Shown: piece after piece, positions 8,433 through 18,845 of the stretch
How positions within the stretch are numbered: the first letter of the stretch is position 1
Layout of the letters: each line of letters starts with the position of its first letter
Assembly: GCF_017894385.1 (NCBI RefSeq)
Contig: NZ_CP059560.1
Location: 4,162,501-4,226,500, forward strand
From: Aromatoleum petrolei
GTDB lineage: Bacteria > Pseudomonadota > Gammaproteobacteria > Burkholderiales > Rhodocyclaceae
Direction: 5' to 3'
DNA: 64,000 bases
Notes under the pieces: model-generated
Databases searched by the model: none
What the model saw: only the letters and a program-made list of their open reading frames with translations
What the model was told of the DNA's origin: nothing
Program-made: the position numbers and the translations under genes

Positions 8433-10355
8433 TCACGACGACTTGCGGACCCGCAGATACCACTCGCAGAGCAGCCGTACCTGCTTCTCGGTGTAGCCCT
8501 TATCGATCATGCGATCGACGAAGTCCTGGTGTTTCTTCTGCTCGTCGGCGCTCGCCTTCGCGTTGAAGCTGATCACCGGCAACAGCTCCTCGGTGTTCGA
8601 GAACATCTTCTTCTCGATCACGCCGCGCAGTTTCTCGTAGCTCGTCCAGCTCGGGTTCTTGCCGTCGTGTTTCGCCCTCGCACGCAGCACGAAGTTCACC
8701 ACCTCGTTGCGGAAGTCCTTCGGGTTGCTGATGCCGGCAGGCTTCTCGATCTTCTCGAGCTCGTCGTTCAGGGCCGAGCGGTCGAGGATCTCGCCTGTGT
8801 TCGGGTCCCGGAACTCCTGATCCTGGATCCAGAAGTCGGCGTAAGTCACGTAACGGTCGAAGATGTTCTGTCCGTACTCGGAGTAGCTTTCCAGGTAGGC
8901 CGTCTGGATCTCCTTGCCGATGAATTCGGCGTAGCGGGGCGCGAGGAACTCCTTGATGTAGCCCATGTAGCGCGCCTCGACCTCCGGCGCGTACTGTTCC
9001 TGCTCGATCTGCTGCTCGAGCACGTACATCAGGTGCACCGGGTTCGCCGCCACCTCGCGGTGGTCGAAGTTGAACACCTTGGACAGCGCCTTGAATGCGA
9101 AGCGTGTCGACAGTCCCGTCATCCCCTCATCGACGCCGGCGTAGTCGCGATACTCCTGGAAGCTCTTCGCCTTCGGGTCCGTGTCCTTGAGGTTCTCGCC
9201 GTCATAGATGCGCATCTTCGAGTAGATGCTCGAATTCTCCGGCTCCTTCAGGCGCGACAGCACTGCGAACTGCGCCATCATGCGCAGGGTGTCGGGTGCG
9301 CACGGCGCCTCCGCAAGCGAGCTCTCCACGAGCAGTTTCTCGTAGATATGCACCTCGTCGGAAACGCGCAGGCAGTACGGCACCTTCACCGTGTAGATCC
9401 GGTCGAGGAAGGCCTCGTTGTTGCGGTTGTTCTTGAATGCGACCCACTCGGACTCGTTCGAGTGCGCCATCACGATACCGTCGAACGGAATCGCGCCGAA
9501 ACCCTCGGTGCCCTTGTAGTTGCCTTCCTGCGTCGCGGTCAGCAGCGGATGCAGCACCTTAATCGGCGCCTTGAACATCTCGACGAATTCCAGCAGGCCG
9601 CGGTTCGCGAGGCACAGCCCGCCCGAATAGCTGTAGGCGTCCGGGTCGTCCTGCGAATACTGCTCGAGCTTGCGGATGTCGATCTTGCCGACCAGCGAGG
9701 AGATGTCCTGGTTGTTCTCGTCGCCCGGCTCGGTCTTGGCGACCGCGGTCTGCTTCAGCACCGACGGGCGCAGCTTGACGACGCGGAACCTCGTGATGTC
9801 GCCGCCGAACTCGTGCAGCCGCTTGACCGCCCAAGGGCTCATGATCGTGTTCAGGTAGCGCTTCGGGATGCCGAAATCGTCCTCGAGCAGGCGGCCGTCC
9901 TCGTTCAGATCGAACAGGCCCAGCGGCGACTCGTGCACCGGCGATCCCTTGATCGCGTAGAAGGGAACCTTCTCGATCAGTGATTTCAGCTTTTCCGCCA
10001 GCGACGACTTGCCGCCGCCAACCGGGCCGAGGAGGTAGAGGATCTGTTTCTTTTCCTCCAGACCCTGCGCCGCATGGCGGAAATACGAGACGATGTGCTC
10101 GATGACCTCCTCCATGCCATAGAAGTCGCGGAAGGCCGGATAGATCTTGAGTACTTTGTTCGAGAAGATGCGGGACAGGCGGGGATCCAGGCGGGTGTCG
10201 ACCAGTTCCGGCTCGCCGATCGCCATCAGCATCCGCTCGGCGGCGGTTGCATAGGCCGAACGATCCGACCGGCACAACTCCAGGTACTCCTGGATGGACA
10301 TCTCCTCTTCGCGGGCCGCCTCGAAGCGGGCCTGATAGGCATTGAAGATCGTCAT
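8433..10355 (-). CDS. prkA: PrkA family serine protein kinase (YeaG)
   Basis: A 640-aa protein with an N-terminal AAA+ module (Walker A LLGPVGGGKSSLAEKL) and a C-terminal PrkA kinase-like domain. In Bacillus and E. coli the family phosphorylates proteins or has protease activity under starvation. The start is ATG 10355, preceded by a perfect AGGAGGA; the longer in-frame start at 10394 lacks one. It is the first gene of the prkA-yeaH-spoVR operon, a set known in E. coli as yeaG-yeaH and ycgB for survival of nitrogen starvation. No sigma54 site was evident upstream. Confidence 0.95.
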   Translation of the reverse strand: MTIFNAYQARFEAAREEEMSIQEYLELCRSDRSAYATAAERMLMAIGEPELVDTRLDPRLSRIFSNKVLKIYPAFRDFYGMEEVIEHIVSYFRHAAQGLEEKKQILYLLGPVGGGKSSLAEKLKSLIEKVPFYAIKGSPVHESPLGLFDLNEDGRLLEDDFGIPKRYLNTIMSPWAVKRLHEFGGDITRFRVVKLRPSVLKQTAVAKTEPGDENNQDISSLVGKIDIRKLEQYSQDDPDAYSYSGGLCLANRGLLEFVEMFKAPIKVLHPLLTATQEGNYKGTEGFGAIPFDGIVMAHSNESEWVAFKNNRNNEAFLDRIYTVKVPYCLRVSDEVHIYEKLLVESSLAEAPCAPDTLRMMAQFAVLSRLKEPENSSIYSKMRIYDGENLKDTDPKAKSFQEYRDYAGVDEGMTGLSTRFAFKALSKVFNFDHREVAANPVHLMYVLEQQIEQEQYAPEVEARYMGYIKEFLAPRYAEFIGKEIQTAYLESYSEYGQNIFDRYVTYADFWIQDQEFRDPNTGEILDRSALNDELEKIEKPAGISNPKDFRNEVVNFVLRARAKHDGKNPSWTSYEKLRGVIEKKMFSNTEELLPVISFNAKASADEQKKHQDFVDRMIDKGYTEKQVRLLCEWYLRVRKSS

Positions 10356-10626
10356 CTGGATTCCTCCTGTCTGGGGCAAGCCGTTCGCCGACACCCGTCA
10401 GAGGGCACTCGCCGGCTCAAGTTCCGTGGTTTTTCTCATTCCAAGCGCAAGTCCTCAGAGTCCATTTTGCGGCCTGAATGACTCTGGAAGGAAGGGGCCT
10501 GTGCTGTGCTAGAATCGAAAACCTACTTTTTACGCGCTCCGTTCGCCCGTTTTGGTCGGGCAGGCCCCTCCGAGACCCGGTGGGTGCTCCGTGAGCAAAC
10601 TTTGACTTGTCAGGGATCGTTACTTA

Positions 10627-11934
10627 ATGCAGACCAACCAGGAAACGCAGGGCGCGCTGGAGCGCCGCATCGACATGTCCGTGTCCATGGCCGAGATCGA
10701 CAAGGAAGTCGATGCTCGCCTCAAGCGCATGGCGCGTACCGTGAAGATGCCGGGTTTCCGGCCTGGCAAGGTGCCGCTCAAGATCGTCGCCCAGACCTAC
10801 GAGTCGCAGGCGCGTTCGGAGGCGATCGGTGCTGCGGTCGAAAAGGCGTTCGGCGACTCCGTGCGCGAACAGAACCTGCGCGTCGCCGGCTACCCCCGGA
10901 TCGAGCCGAAGGACGCCGCGACCGAGGGCACGCTGTCGTTCAGTGCCGTGTTCGAAGTCTATCCGCAGGTGGAGCTGGGCGACCTGTCGCAGAGCAAGAT
11001 CGAGCGTCCGGTGCTGTCGGTCGGCGATGCCGAAGTCGACAAGACCATCGAAGTGCTGCGCAAGCAGCGCACCCGTTTCGAGACCGCCGAGCGCGCCGCC
11101 GCTGACGGCGATCGCGTGGTGATCGATTTCGCCGGCCGCAAGGACGGCGAGCTGTTCGACGGCGGCCAGGCGCAGGACTTCCCCTTCGTCATCGGTGCCG
11201 GCTCGATGCTCAAGGACTTCGAGACGGCCGTGACGGGCCTCGCCGCGGGCGAAAGCAAGACCTTCGACATGACCTTCCCCGAGGACTACCACGCGGCTAA
11301 CCTCGCCGGCCAGACGGTCCAGTTCGAAGTCACCGTGAAGCGCGTCGAGGCAGCCGTCCTGCCGGCGGTCGATGCCGATCTCGCTCGTGCGCTGGGCGTT
11401 GCCGATGGCGACCTCGCCAAGCTGCGCGACGAAGTTCGCGCCAACCTCGAGCGTGAGGTGAAGCGCCGCATCCAGGCCAAGGTCAAGGAACAGGTCATGG
11501 ACGCGCTGCTGGCGGCCAACCCGATCGAGGTGCCGAAGGCGCTGATCGACGCAGAGAGCCGTCAATTGGCCGAGAACGCCAAGCGCGACCTCGAGATGCG
11601 TGGCATGAAGACCAAGGACATCCCGGTCGAGCCCGCCTGGTTTGCCGATCAGGCCGTGCGCCGCGTCAAGCTGGGCCTGATCATGGCTGAACTCGTGAAG
11701 GCCAAGGAACTCTACGCCAAGCCGGAGCAGGTGCGTGCACTGGTTGAGGAGATGGCCCAGAGCTACGAAGATCCGTCGGAACTGGTACGCTGGTATTACG
11801 CGCAGCCGGAGCGTCTCGCGCAGGCCGAGGCCGTCGTGATCGAGGACAACGTGGTCGAGTGGGTCAGCTCCCAGGCCCAGACCAGCGATAACGCGGTTTC
11901 GTTCGACGAACTGATGGGTAACAACGCGGCCTGA
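10627..11934 (+). CDS. tig: Trigger factor (ribosome-associated chaperone, peptidyl-prolyl isomerase)
   Basis: A 435-aa chaperone that binds the ribosome exit tunnel. The N-terminal ribosome-binding domain (1-115) contains the [11 protein letters not shown] version of the GFRxGKxP signature. The FKBP-type isomerase domain lies at about 160-245 ([20 protein letters not shown]), and the remainder is the helical C-terminal domain. It heads the conserved tig-clpP-clpX-lon order. A possible -10 (TAGAAT, 10510-10515) lies 112 bases upstream without a convincing -35. Confidence 0.97.
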   Translation: MQTNQETQGALERRIDMSVSMAEIDKEVDARLKRMARTVKMPGFRPGKVPLKIVAQTYESQARSEAIGAAVEKAFGDSVREQNLRVAGYPRIEPKDAATEGTLSFSAVFEVYPQVELGDLSQSKIERPVLSVGDAEVDKTIEVLRKQRTRFETAERAAADGDRVVIDFAGRKDGELFDGGQAQDFPFVIGAGSMLKDFETAVTGLAAGESKTFDMTFPEDYHAANLAGQTVQFEVTVKRVEAAVLPAVDADLARALGVADGDLAKLRDEVRANLEREVKRRIQAKVKEQVMDALLAANPIEVPKALIDAESRQLAENAKRDLEMRGMKTKDIPVEPAWFADQAVRRVKLGLIMAELVKAKELYAKPEQVRALVEEMAQSYEDPSELVRWYYAQPERLAQAEAVVIEDNVVEWVSSQAQTSDNAVSFDELMGNNAA

Positions 11935-11962
11935 TGCCGCAAAGGTCCAAGGAATGAGCAAC

Positions 11963-12592
11963 ATGGCGCCACATTCTGGCAGCAGCTGGGATCCGGTCGG
12001 CCTCGGCCTGGTCCCGATGGTGGTTGAACAGAGCGGTCGGGGCGAGCGCGCCTACGACATCTATTCACGCCTCCTGAAGGAGCGCGTGGTGTTTCTGGTC
12101 GGTCCGGTGAACGATGTCACCGCCAACCTGATCGTGGCGCAATTGCTCTTCCTTGAGTCCGAGAACCCGGACAAGGACATCTTCTTCTACATCAACTCTC
12201 CCGGGGGGTCGGTGTCGGCGGGGATGGCGATCTACGACACCATGCAGTTCATCAAGCCCGACGTCAGCACGCTGTGCATCGGGCAGGCCGCAAGCATGGG
12301 TTCCTTCCTGCTCGCCGCCGGCGCGAAGGGCAAGCGCTTCTGCCTGCCCAACTCCCGCGTCATGATTCACCAGCCGCTGGGTGGTTTCCAGGGGCAGGCG
12401 TCGGACATCGAGATCCATGCTCGCGAGATCCTCAACATCCGGGCTCGACTCAACGAGATGCTCGCCAAGCACACCGGCCAGGCAATCGAGCGGATCGAGA
12501 GGGATACGGATCGCGACAACTTCATGTCGGCAAAGGATGCGATGGACTACGGCATCGTGGACAAGGTCCTGACGACCCGCTCCGAAGCCTGA
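11963..12592 (+). CDS. clpP: ATP-dependent Clp protease proteolytic subunit
   Basis: About 209 aa; the serine peptidase that assembles as a tetradecamer and works with ClpX encoded next door. The catalytic triad is visible: Ser in GQAASMGSF, His in MIHQPLGG and Asp in the [10 protein letters not shown] segment. Two ATGs compete. The first (11954) lies directly against the AAGGA at 11949-11953 with no spacer, while the second (11963, MAPHSG) has a normal 9-base spacing, so I prefer the second. Processing would in any case remove the propeptide before the mature [11 protein letters not shown] region. Confidence 0.95.
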   Translation: MAPHSGSSWDPVGLGLVPMVVEQSGRGERAYDIYSRLLKERVVFLVGPVNDVTANLIVAQLLFLESENPDKDIFFYINSPGGSVSAGMAIYDTMQFIKPDVSTLCIGQAASMGSFLLAAGAKGKRFCLPNSRVMIHQPLGGFQGQASDIEIHAREILNIRARLNEMLAKHTGQAIERIERDTDRDNFMSAKDAMDYGIVDKVLTTRSEA

Positions 12593-12609
12593 TATACGAG
12601 AGGAAGACC

Positions 12610-13878
12610 ATGACGGATAAGAAGGCGGGCGGCGAAAAGCTGCTGTACTGCTCGTTCTGCGGAAAGAGCCAGCATGAGGTTCGCAAACTCATTGCGGGGC
12701 CGTCGGTCTTTATCTGCGACGAGTGCATCGAGCTGTGCAACGACATCATCCGTGACGAAATCGCGCAATCTGCGGAAGGGGAAGGTGGTAGCAGCAGCCT
12801 GCCGACGCCGGCTGAGATCTGCGAGATCCTCAACCAGTACGTGATCGGCCAACAGCAGGCCAAACGCAACCTGGCCGTCGCGGTGTACAACCACTACAAG
12901 CGCCTGCGCCACATCTCGGGGCGCAAGGACGACGTCGAGCTGTCGAAGAGCAACATTCTCCTGATCGGGCCGACCGGCTCCGGCAAGACGCTGCTCGCGC
13001 AGACGCTCGCGCGCCTGCTCAACGTCCCGTTTGTGATGGCGGATGCTACGACGCTCACCGAAGCCGGCTACGTCGGTGAAGACGTCGAGAACATCATCCA
13101 GAAACTGCTGCAGAAGTGCGACTACGACGTCGACAAGGCGCAGCACGGCATCGTCTACATCGACGAGATCGACAAGATCTCGCGCAAGTCGGACAACCCG
13201 TCGATCACGCGCGACGTGTCCGGCGAGGGCGTGCAGCAGGCCCTGCTGAAGCTGATCGAAGGCACCGTGGCCTCGATTCCGCCGCAGGGCGGGCGTAAGC
13301 ATCCCAACCAGGATTTCATTCAGGTCGATACCACCAACATCCTCTTCATCTGCGGCGGTGCGTTCGACGGCCTCGAGAAGGTCATCCGCAACCGTACCGA
13401 GAAGATCGGCATCGGCTTCGGCGCGGAGATCAAGAGCCGCCAGGGGCGCGACCTCACCGAGTCCTTCCGTCAGGTGGAACCCGAGGATCTGGTCAAGTTC
13501 GGCCTGATCCCGGAATTCGTCGGCCGCCTGCCCGTCGTCGCGACCTTGCAGGAGCTCGACGAGGCGGCACTGATCCAGATTCTCGTCGAGCCCAAGAACG
13601 CGCTGGTGAAGCAATACCAGAAACTGTTCTCCATGGAAGGCGTCGAACTCGAAATCCGTCCGGCGGCACTGCACGCCGTGGCGCGCAAGGCGATCCGCCG
13701 CAAGACCGGCGCTCGCGGCCTGCGTTCGATCCTCGAGGGGGCGCTGTTGGACATCATGTACGACTTGCCCACCATGAAAGGGGTGGAGAAGGTGGTCGTC
13801 GACGAAGGCACCATCGAAGAAGGCGCCCAGCCGCTGTTGATCTACGCGGACCAACAGAAAGTGTCGGGTTCCAACTAA
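12610..13878 (+). CDS. clpX: ATP-dependent Clp protease ATP-binding subunit ClpX
   Basis: A 422-aa AAA+ unfoldase that feeds substrates to ClpP. The N-terminal zinc-binding domain has Cys14, Cys17, Cys36 and Cys39. Walker A is GPTGSGKT, Walker B is [10 protein letters not shown], and the pore-loop region follows [17 protein letters not shown]. The C-terminal domain ends with [18 protein letters not shown] 12610 has GAGGAAG just upstream; a longer open frame through clpP is not the gene. It lies 17 bases after clpP and is very likely cotranscribed. Confidence 0.97.
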   Translation: MTDKKAGGEKLLYCSFCGKSQHEVRKLIAGPSVFICDECIELCNDIIRDEIAQSAEGEGGSSSLPTPAEICEILNQYVIGQQQAKRNLAVAVYNHYKRLRHISGRKDDVELSKSNILLIGPTGSGKTLLAQTLARLLNVPFVMADATTLTEAGYVGEDVENIIQKLLQKCDYDVDKAQHGIVYIDEIDKISRKSDNPSITRDVSGEGVQQALLKLIEGTVASIPPQGGRKHPNQDFIQVDTTNILFICGGAFDGLEKVIRNRTEKIGIGFGAEIKSRQGRDLTESFRQVEPEDLVKFGLIPEFVGRLPVVATLQELDEAALIQILVEPKNALVKQYQKLFSMEGVELEIRPAALHAVARKAIRRKTGARGLRSILEGALLDIMYDLPTMKGVEKVVVDEGTIEEGAQPLLIYADQQKVSGSN

Positions 13879-13915
13879 AACCGAAATCGGTTCTAGGCGC
13901 CGCTTGATATTTCAT

Positions 13916-13941
13916 GGTCGGGCCCCCATGTGGGCCTGACC
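13916..13941 (+). other. Hairpin in the clpX-lon intergenic region
   Basis: A 10-bp stem (GGTCGGGCCC with GGGCCTGACC, one wobble pair) and a 6-nt loop lie 25 bases before the lon start. No T-run follows, so it is not an obvious intrinsic terminator. It may be a processing or partial-attenuation element separating clpX from lon expression. Confidence 0.4.
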
Positions 13942-13965
13942 AATCCTTTCGAGGTAAAAACAATC

Positions 13966-16386
13966 ATGTCAGGCCCGCTTGACCTCCCCCACGAGCAAAT
14001 GGAACTGCCGCTGCTGCCGCTGCGCGACGTAGTGGTGTTCCCGCACATGGTGATTCCGCTCTTCGTGGGACGCCCCAAGTCCATCAAGGCACTCGAGAAC
14101 GCCATGGAGGCGGGCAAGGGCATCCTCCTGGTGGCGCAGAAATCCGCCGCCAAGGACGAGCCGTCGGCCGAAGACCTCTACGAGATCGGCTGCATCGCCA
14201 ACATCCTGCAGATGCTCAAGCTGCCCGACGGCACCATCAAGGTGCTGGTCGAGGGCGTGCAGCGGGCGCGTGTCGATTCGGTCGAGGATCTGCGCAGCGT
14301 GTTCGTGGCCAAGGTCACCCCGGTGCCCGTTCCCGAGACCGACAACAACGAACTCGAAGCGATGCGCCGCGCGATCATCGCGCAGTTCGACCAGTACGTT
14401 AAGCTGAACAAGAAGATCCCGCCGGAGATCCTCGCGTCCCTGTCCGGGATCGACGATGCCGGCCGGCTCGCGGACACCATTGCCGCCCACCTGCCGCTCA
14501 AGCTCGAGCAGAAGCAGGAAGTGCTGGAGATGGCCGACACCGGCGATCGCCTGGAGCGCCTGCTGTCGCAACTCGAGACCGAGCTCGACATCCTGCAGGT
14601 TGAAAAGCGCATCCGCGGGCGCGTCAAGCGCCAGATGGAGAAGAGCCAGCGCGAGTACTACCTCAACGAGCAGGTCAAGGCGATCCAGAAGGAACTCGGG
14701 GAAGGCGAGGAAGGTGCCGATCTCGAGGAGATGGACAAGAAGATCAAGGCCGCGGGCATGCCCAAGGAGGCGCTTGCGAAGGCGCAAGCCGAGTTCAAGA
14801 AGCTGCGCCTGATGTCGCCCATGTCCGCCGAAGCGACCGTTGTGCGCAACTACATCGATACGCTGGTCGGCCTGCCGTGGAAGAAGAAGTCGCGTGTGAG
14901 CCGCGACCTTGCCGAGGCCGAGAAGATCCTCGACAAGGACCACTACGGCCTCGAGCGCGTCAAGGAACGCATCCTCGAGTACCTCGCGGTGCAGCAGCGC
15001 GTCGACAAGGTCAAGGCGCCGATCCTTTGCCTCGTCGGGCCTCCGGGCGTGGGCAAGACTTCGCTCGGTCAGTCGATCGCCAAGGCGACCAACCGCAAGT
15101 TCGTGCGCATGGCCCTGGGTGGCGTGCGTGACGAGGCCGAGATCCGTGGCCACCGTCGCACCTACATCGGTTCGATGCCGGGCAAGATCCTGCAGAACAT
15201 GAACAAGGTCGGCGTGAAGAACCCGCTGTTCCTGCTCGACGAGGTGGACAAGCTCGGTATGGACTTCCGTGGCGACCCGAGCTCGGCGCTGCTCGAAGTG
15301 CTCGACCCGGAGCAGAACCATACCTTCCAGGATCATTACATCGAGGTCGATTTCGATCTCTCCGACGTGATGTTCGTGGCGACGGCCAATACCCTTAACA
15401 TCCCGGCCGCGCTGCTCGATCGGATGGAGGTGATCCGCCTGTCCGGCTACACGGAAGACGAGAAGGTCAATATCGCGCTGCGCTATCTGCTGCCCAAGCA
15501 GATGAAGAACAACGGACTGAAGCGCGACGAGCTGTCGGTGACCGAAGAGGCCCTGCGCGACGTGTGCCGCTACTACACCCGTGAGGCGGGCGTGCGCAGC
15601 ATGGAGCGCGAGATCTCCAAGATCTGCCGCAAGGTGGTGAAGGCGCTCGTGTTGAAGAAGCGCTCCAGCAAGGTCATCGTCAATGCGAAGAATCTGGACA
15701 AATACCTGGGGGTGCGCAAGTACTCCTTCGGCATGGCCGAGAAGGAAAACCAGATCGGTCAGGTGACCGGCTTGGCCTGGACCGAGGTCGGCGGCGAGCT
15801 GCTGACCGTGGAAGCCGTTGCGCTGCCGGGCAAGGGCAAGGTCATGACGACCGGCAAGCTCGGCGAGGTGATGCAGGAGTCGATCCAGGCGGCGCTGTCG
15901 GTGGTGCGCAAGCGTTCGCGCTCCCTGGGCATCCAGGAGGACTTCTACCAGAAGAGCGACATCCACATTCACCTGCCGGAAGGTGCGATCCCGAAGGATG
16001 GTCCGTCGGCGGGCATCGCAATCTGCTCTGCGCTGGTGTCGGTCCTCTCGGGCATTCCGGTTCGTTGCGACGTTGCGATGACCGGGGAAATCACGCTCCG
16101 TGGCGAAGTGCTGCCGATCGGTGGTCTCAAGGAGAAGCTCCTTGCGGCGGTGCGCGGCGGAATCCGCGTGGCGCTGATCCCGGAAGAGAACGTGAAGGAT
16201 CTCGTGGAAATCCCCGAGAACATCAAGAACGCGCTCGAGGTGATCCCTGTGCGCTGGATCGACCAGGTGCTCGAGCATGCGCTCGAGCGCACGCCCCAGC
16301 CGCTGCCTGAGGCCGTGGTCGAGGAGACGCCTCCGGCGGATTCCGCCGAGGGCAGCGCGAGCGGAAAGACCGTCCGCGCACACTGA
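13966..16386 (+). CDS. lon: ATP-dependent protease La (Lon)
   Basis: An 806-aa homohexameric protease. The order is an N-terminal substrate-binding domain ([21 protein letters not shown]), a coiled segment, the AAA+ domain with Walker [10 protein letters not shown], and the C-terminal protease domain with the Ser-Lys dyad (Ser in [11 protein letters not shown], Lys in [10 protein letters not shown]). ATG 13966 has GAGGTAA nearby; the GTG at 13930 would add twelve residues and has weaker support. It follows clpX and precedes hupB as in many proteobacteria. Confidence 0.97.
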   Translation: MSGPLDLPHEQMELPLLPLRDVVVFPHMVIPLFVGRPKSIKALENAMEAGKGILLVAQKSAAKDEPSAEDLYEIGCIANILQMLKLPDGTIKVLVEGVQRARVDSVEDLRSVFVAKVTPVPVPETDNNELEAMRRAIIAQFDQYVKLNKKIPPEILASLSGIDDAGRLADTIAAHLPLKLEQKQEVLEMADTGDRLERLLSQLETELDILQVEKRIRGRVKRQMEKSQREYYLNEQVKAIQKELGEGEEGADLEEMDKKIKAAGMPKEALAKAQAEFKKLRLMSPMSAEATVVRNYIDTLVGLPWKKKSRVSRDLAEAEKILDKDHYGLERVKERILEYLAVQQRVDKVKAPILCLVGPPGVGKTSLGQSIAKATNRKFVRMALGGVRDEAEIRGHRRTYIGSMPGKILQNMNKVGVKNPLFLLDEVDKLGMDFRGDPSSALLEVLDPEQNHTFQDHYIEVDFDLSDVMFVATANTLNIPAALLDRMEVIRLSGYTEDEKVNIALRYLLPKQMKNNGLKRDELSVTEEALRDVCRYYTREAGVRSMEREISKICRKVVKALVLKKRSSKVIVNAKNLDKYLGVRKYSFGMAEKENQIGQVTGLAWTEVGGELLTVEAVALPGKGKVMTTGKLGEVMQESIQAALSVVRKRSRSLGIQEDFYQKSDIHIHLPEGAIPKDGPSAGIAICSALVSVLSGIPVRCDVAMTGEITLRGEVLPIGGLKEKLLAAVRGGIRVALIPEENVKDLVEIPENIKNALEVIPVRWIDQVLEHALERTPQPLPEAVVEETPPADSAEGSASGKTVRAH

Positions 16387-16418
16387 GAGTAAGGGACGCG
16401 TCCCCGAGTCCCGCGTCG

Positions 16419-16486
16419 AATACGCGCTGCAACGATGTAAATCGCTGCAGCGCGTATTGACACCCCGGAATACCGCGCGATATAAA
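16419..16486 (+). promoter_or_regulatory. hupB promoter with a 13-bp inverted repeat over the -35
   Basis: A sigma70-type promoter is clear: TTGACA at 16457-16462, 18-bp spacer, TATAAA at 16481-16486. Just upstream a perfect 13-bp inverted repeat (AATACGCGCTGCA at 16419-16431 and TGCAGCGCGTATT at 16446-16458) ends inside the -35 hexamer. That is where a repressor or other protein could control hupB. The repeat could also act as a hairpin at the end of the lon transcript. Confidence 0.7.
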
Positions 16487-16588
16487 GGCCGTGCTTCTCG
16501 CAACGCATTTGGAATCACCCTGAATGCGGCTCCGGCTGTGGGTTTGCGCATTTCGGGTCATCGCTCTCATATCCAGAAGGGGACTTAA

Positions 16589-16861
16589 GTGAATAAATCC
16601 GAACTGATCGACCAAATCGCCTCGGGAGCAGAGTTGTCGAAGGCGGCCGCGGGCAAGGCGCTCGATGCAGCGATTGCGGCGGTCAAGGACGCGCTTCAGG
16701 CGGGCGACTCCGTGACCCTCGTCGGGTTCGGCACCTTCCATGTAGGCGAGCGTGCCGCGCGCACCGGACGGAATCCGCGCACCGGCAAGAACATCAAGAT
16801 CAAGGCGGCGAAGGTTCCGAAGTTCAGGGCTGGCAAGGCCCTCAAAGATGCAGTAAACTGA
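16589..16861 (+). CDS. hupB: DNA-binding protein HU-beta
   Basis: A 90-aa histone-like protein that bends DNA and compacts the nucleoid. It shows the HU/IHF fold with the [21 protein letters not shown] arm region and the typical [18 protein letters not shown] end. It begins at GTG 16589 with AGAAGGGG upstream. It has its own promoter and follows lon, the usual order in gamma- and betaproteobacteria. Confidence 0.97.
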   Translation: MNKSELIDQIASGAELSKAAAGKALDAAIAAVKDALQAGDSVTLVGFGTFHVGERAARTGRNPRTGKNIKIKAAKVPKFRAGKALKDAVN

Positions 16862-16898
16862 CGGACTTTGCTGGAAGGGCCAAGTACCCGTCCAGTGC

Positions 16899-16974
16899 GG
16901 GTGCTTAGCTCAGTTGGTAGAGCGCCTCCCTTACAAGGAGGATGTCAGCGGTTCGACCCCGTTAGCACCCACCA
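16899..16974 (+). tRNA. tRNA-Val (anticodon UAC)
   Basis: A 76-nt cloverleaf with encoded CCA. The acceptor stem is GGGTGCT/AGCACCC, the D arm GCTC..GAGC, the anticodon stem CCTCC/GGAGG with loop CTTACAA (anticodon TAC, reading GUA and other valine codons), and the T arm contains GGTTCGACCC. It lies 38 bases after hupB and before a strong terminator. Confidence 0.97.
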
Positions 16975-16999
16975 GAATTTGCTGAAAAATCAGCAACAT

Positions 17000-17031
17000 G
17001 AAAGCCGGCTAAATGCCGGCTTTCGTTTTTT
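17000..17031 (+). terminator. Intrinsic terminator after tRNA-Val
   Basis: A perfect 10-bp stem (GAAAGCCGGC / GCCGGCTTTC) with a 5-nt loop is followed by GTTTTTT. It ends the hupB / tRNA-Val transcript. Confidence 0.9.
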
Positions 17032-17131
17032 CCGCCCTGCGGCATGGCTTCCTGGCCGCACGCTGCACAATAAGCGCCGGAGTTCTACCGATCGGATCGG
17101 AATGAGGATTCCCGGCTGGCTTGGGAACTGG

Positions 17132-17785
17132 TCAGGCCGCCTTGCGGAAGGTCAGGTTGATGCGCTGGCGGCCAAGCAGCGCGTGACTGCCCTCCTTGAC
17201 GGGGAGGATGCCGTGGAAGCGCAGTCGGGACAGGCCGCCCCACACCACGACATCGCCGTGCACGAGGGCCACGCGTTCGCTGCGGTCGCTGCGATGTAGG
17301 CCGCCGAACAGGAAGATCGCCGGCAGGCCGAGCGATACCGAAACGATGGGGGCCGTCAGGTCGCGTTCGTCGCGGTCCTGATGCAGGGACATGCGGGTTC
17401 CGGGCTCGTAGCGGTTGACGAGGCAGGCGTCGGGAATGAATCCGGAAAACCCGGCCTCGGCGGCGGCGTCCGCAGCGAGTCGGAGGAATGTGTCTGGCAT
17501 GGGCGGCCAAGGTTTGCCGCTGTCGGGATCGGCGGCTTCGTAACGATAGCCGCGGCGGTCGGATACCCAGCCGAGCGGGCCGCAATTGGTCATCGCTGCG
17601 GACATGTGCTGGCCGCCTGGCGTGAGCATGTGACGGAACGGGGCGCGTGCGCAGATTTCGCCGATTTCGAGCACAAGGGACTCGGCCTGCGCGCGGGCGA
17701 AGCCGCGCAGCACCAGCGCGCCCGGCGCGAGGACTTCGCGGCCGGTGGGGCCTTCGTCGCAGTGATCGAAGAGGTCGGGCGTCAT
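17132..17785 (-). CDS. alkB: Alpha-ketoglutarate-dependent dioxygenase AlkB
   Basis: A 217-aa Fe(II)/2-oxoglutarate oxygenase that repairs 1-methyladenine and 3-methylcytosine in DNA by oxidative demethylation. The Fe ligands are visible as LHQDRDE (HxD) and RFHGI (distal His), with the 2-oxoglutarate-binding RINLTFRKA at the C-terminus. The substrate-lid region NCGPLGWVSDRRGYRY is also typical. No ada or aidB lies nearby; it may share a short transcript with the small gene upstream (17866-18033). Confidence 0.94.
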   Translation of the reverse strand: MTPDLFDHCDEGPTGREVLAPGALVLRGFARAQAESLVLEIGEICARAPFRHMLTPGGQHMSAAMTNCGPLGWVSDRRGYRYEAADPDSGKPWPPMPDTFLRLAADAAAEAGFSGFIPDACLVNRYEPGTRMSLHQDRDERDLTAPIVSVSLGLPAIFLFGGLHRSDRSERVALVHGDVVVWGGLSRLRFHGILPVKEGSHALLGRQRINLTFRKAA

Positions 17786-17865
17786 CCTGACGATTTGTCG
17801 TGAAGCGCGGGATATACGCGCACGCGTCGCTGACCGTTACGGACGTTGTAAGCGGCGCTGGGGGA

Positions 17866-18033
17866 TCAGTTCGCGCCGATGCCTGCGTCGGGTGCACTGC
17901 GGTTGCGCCAGTCGGTGAACCAGCTGGCAAACACCGCCTCAACCGCGGCCTCGTCGGCCTGTGCTTCGCGGCCGGGGGCGGGATCGTCGAGGTCGATCAC
18001 CTCGCAGTCGTATTCCAGATACTCGATGTCCAT
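17866..18033 (-). CDS. Small acidic protein of unknown function (55 aa)
   Basis: ATG 18033 with GAGGAG six to nine bases upstream opens a 55-residue frame beginning MDIEYLEYDCEVIDLDDPAP and rich in Asp and Glu (a net-acidic N-terminal half). It lies on the same strand as alkB and 80 bases before it. I do not recognise a family. The ribosome binding site and biased composition argue it is real; longer frames through it on either strand are not convincing. Confidence 0.55.
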   Translation of the reverse strand: MDIEYLEYDCEVIDLDDPAPGREAQADEAAVEAVFASWFTDWRNRSAPDAGIGAN

Positions 18034-18282
18034 CTTCGGCTCCTCGTCCGTTCGTACCAAACGGTTCGGACATGGGATCAGGTTATCTCGCCGATGCGTC
18101 GCTTGCTGCGTCGATAAGCGCTGGGAAAATTGGTCAATTCGTGGCCATCGCGCCGTCCGAGCCGCGGGCGGTCTGCCGGGGGCGGCTTTGACGCGGGTCA
18201 GGCGCGTCGTACCATTGCGCCCGGGCTGGCGGTCGTGCGGCCGGCGTTCGTTACATCGAAACCGTTCGGGAGCGTGCAATCC

Positions 18283-18822
18283 ATGGCAGTCAGGTCCATC
18301 CTCCGCATGGGCGATCCACGCCTGCTCCAGGCGGCCGAGCCGGTGCGCGCATTCGCCACGCGCGAACTCGATGCGCTGATCGCCGACATGTTCGACACCA
18401 TGGCCGCTGCGGGGGGCGTCGGACTGGCGGCTCCGCAGATCGGGGTGGGGCTGCAGGTGGTGGTCGTCGGCTTCGAGCACAGCGAGCGTTATCCGGAGGC
18501 GCCGCCCGTGCCGCGCACGATCCTCTTGAATCCGGTGATCACGCCGCTGGACGAGGACGAGGAGGACGGCTGGGAAGGTTGCCTCTCGGTGCCGGGGCTG
18601 CGCGGCGTAGTGCCGCGCTACCGCCGCATCCGCTACCAAGGGCATGCCCCCGACGGGGGCCCTATCGATCGCAGCGTGGAGGGATTTCACGCCCGGGTCG
18701 TGCAGCACGAATGCGATCATCTGGCCGGCGTGCTGTATCCGATGCGCATGCGCGACCTGAGCCGCCTTGGTTTTGCCGATGTGCTGTTCCCGGATTCCGT
18801 GGGCGATCCGGGGGCGGAGTAA
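18283..18822 (+). CDS. def: Peptide deformylase
   Basis: A 179-aa metallohydrolase that removes the N-formyl group from nascent proteins. The three family motifs are present: [18 protein letters not shown] (metal-binding Cys) and QHECDHLAG (metal-binding His pair with catalytic Glu). ATG 18283 gives [14 protein letters not shown], the usual start; the upstream extension to 18130 is not protein-like. It is not linked to fmt here, so it is probably a second deformylase. Confidence 0.95.
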   Translation: MAVRSILRMGDPRLLQAAEPVRAFATRELDALIADMFDTMAAAGGVGLAAPQIGVGLQVVVVGFEHSERYPEAPPVPRTILLNPVITPLDEDEEDGWEGCLSVPGLRGVVPRYRRIRYQGHAPDGGPIDRSVEGFHARVVQHECDHLAGVLYPMRMRDLSRLGFADVLFPDSVGDPGAE

Positions 18823-18845
18823 ACGGGGGCCGTGCAGGACCGAGC

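Noticed and set aside
8022..9983. A 653-codon frame antisense to prkA
   Set aside because: Shadow of the prkA gene; composition is Leu/Arg/His-rich without a fold, and no ribosome binding site.
10501..10520. A tig promoter at TAGAAT
   Set aside because: A plausible -10 but no -35 at the right distance, so not listed as a feature.
13969..16551. An 860-codon open frame antisense to lon
   Set aside because: It mirrors the codon structure of the real lon gene in GC-rich DNA, and its translation has no recognisable domain.
17800..18117. A 105-codon plus-strand frame opposite the 55-aa gene
   Set aside because: No ribosome binding site; antisense to a better-supported small gene.
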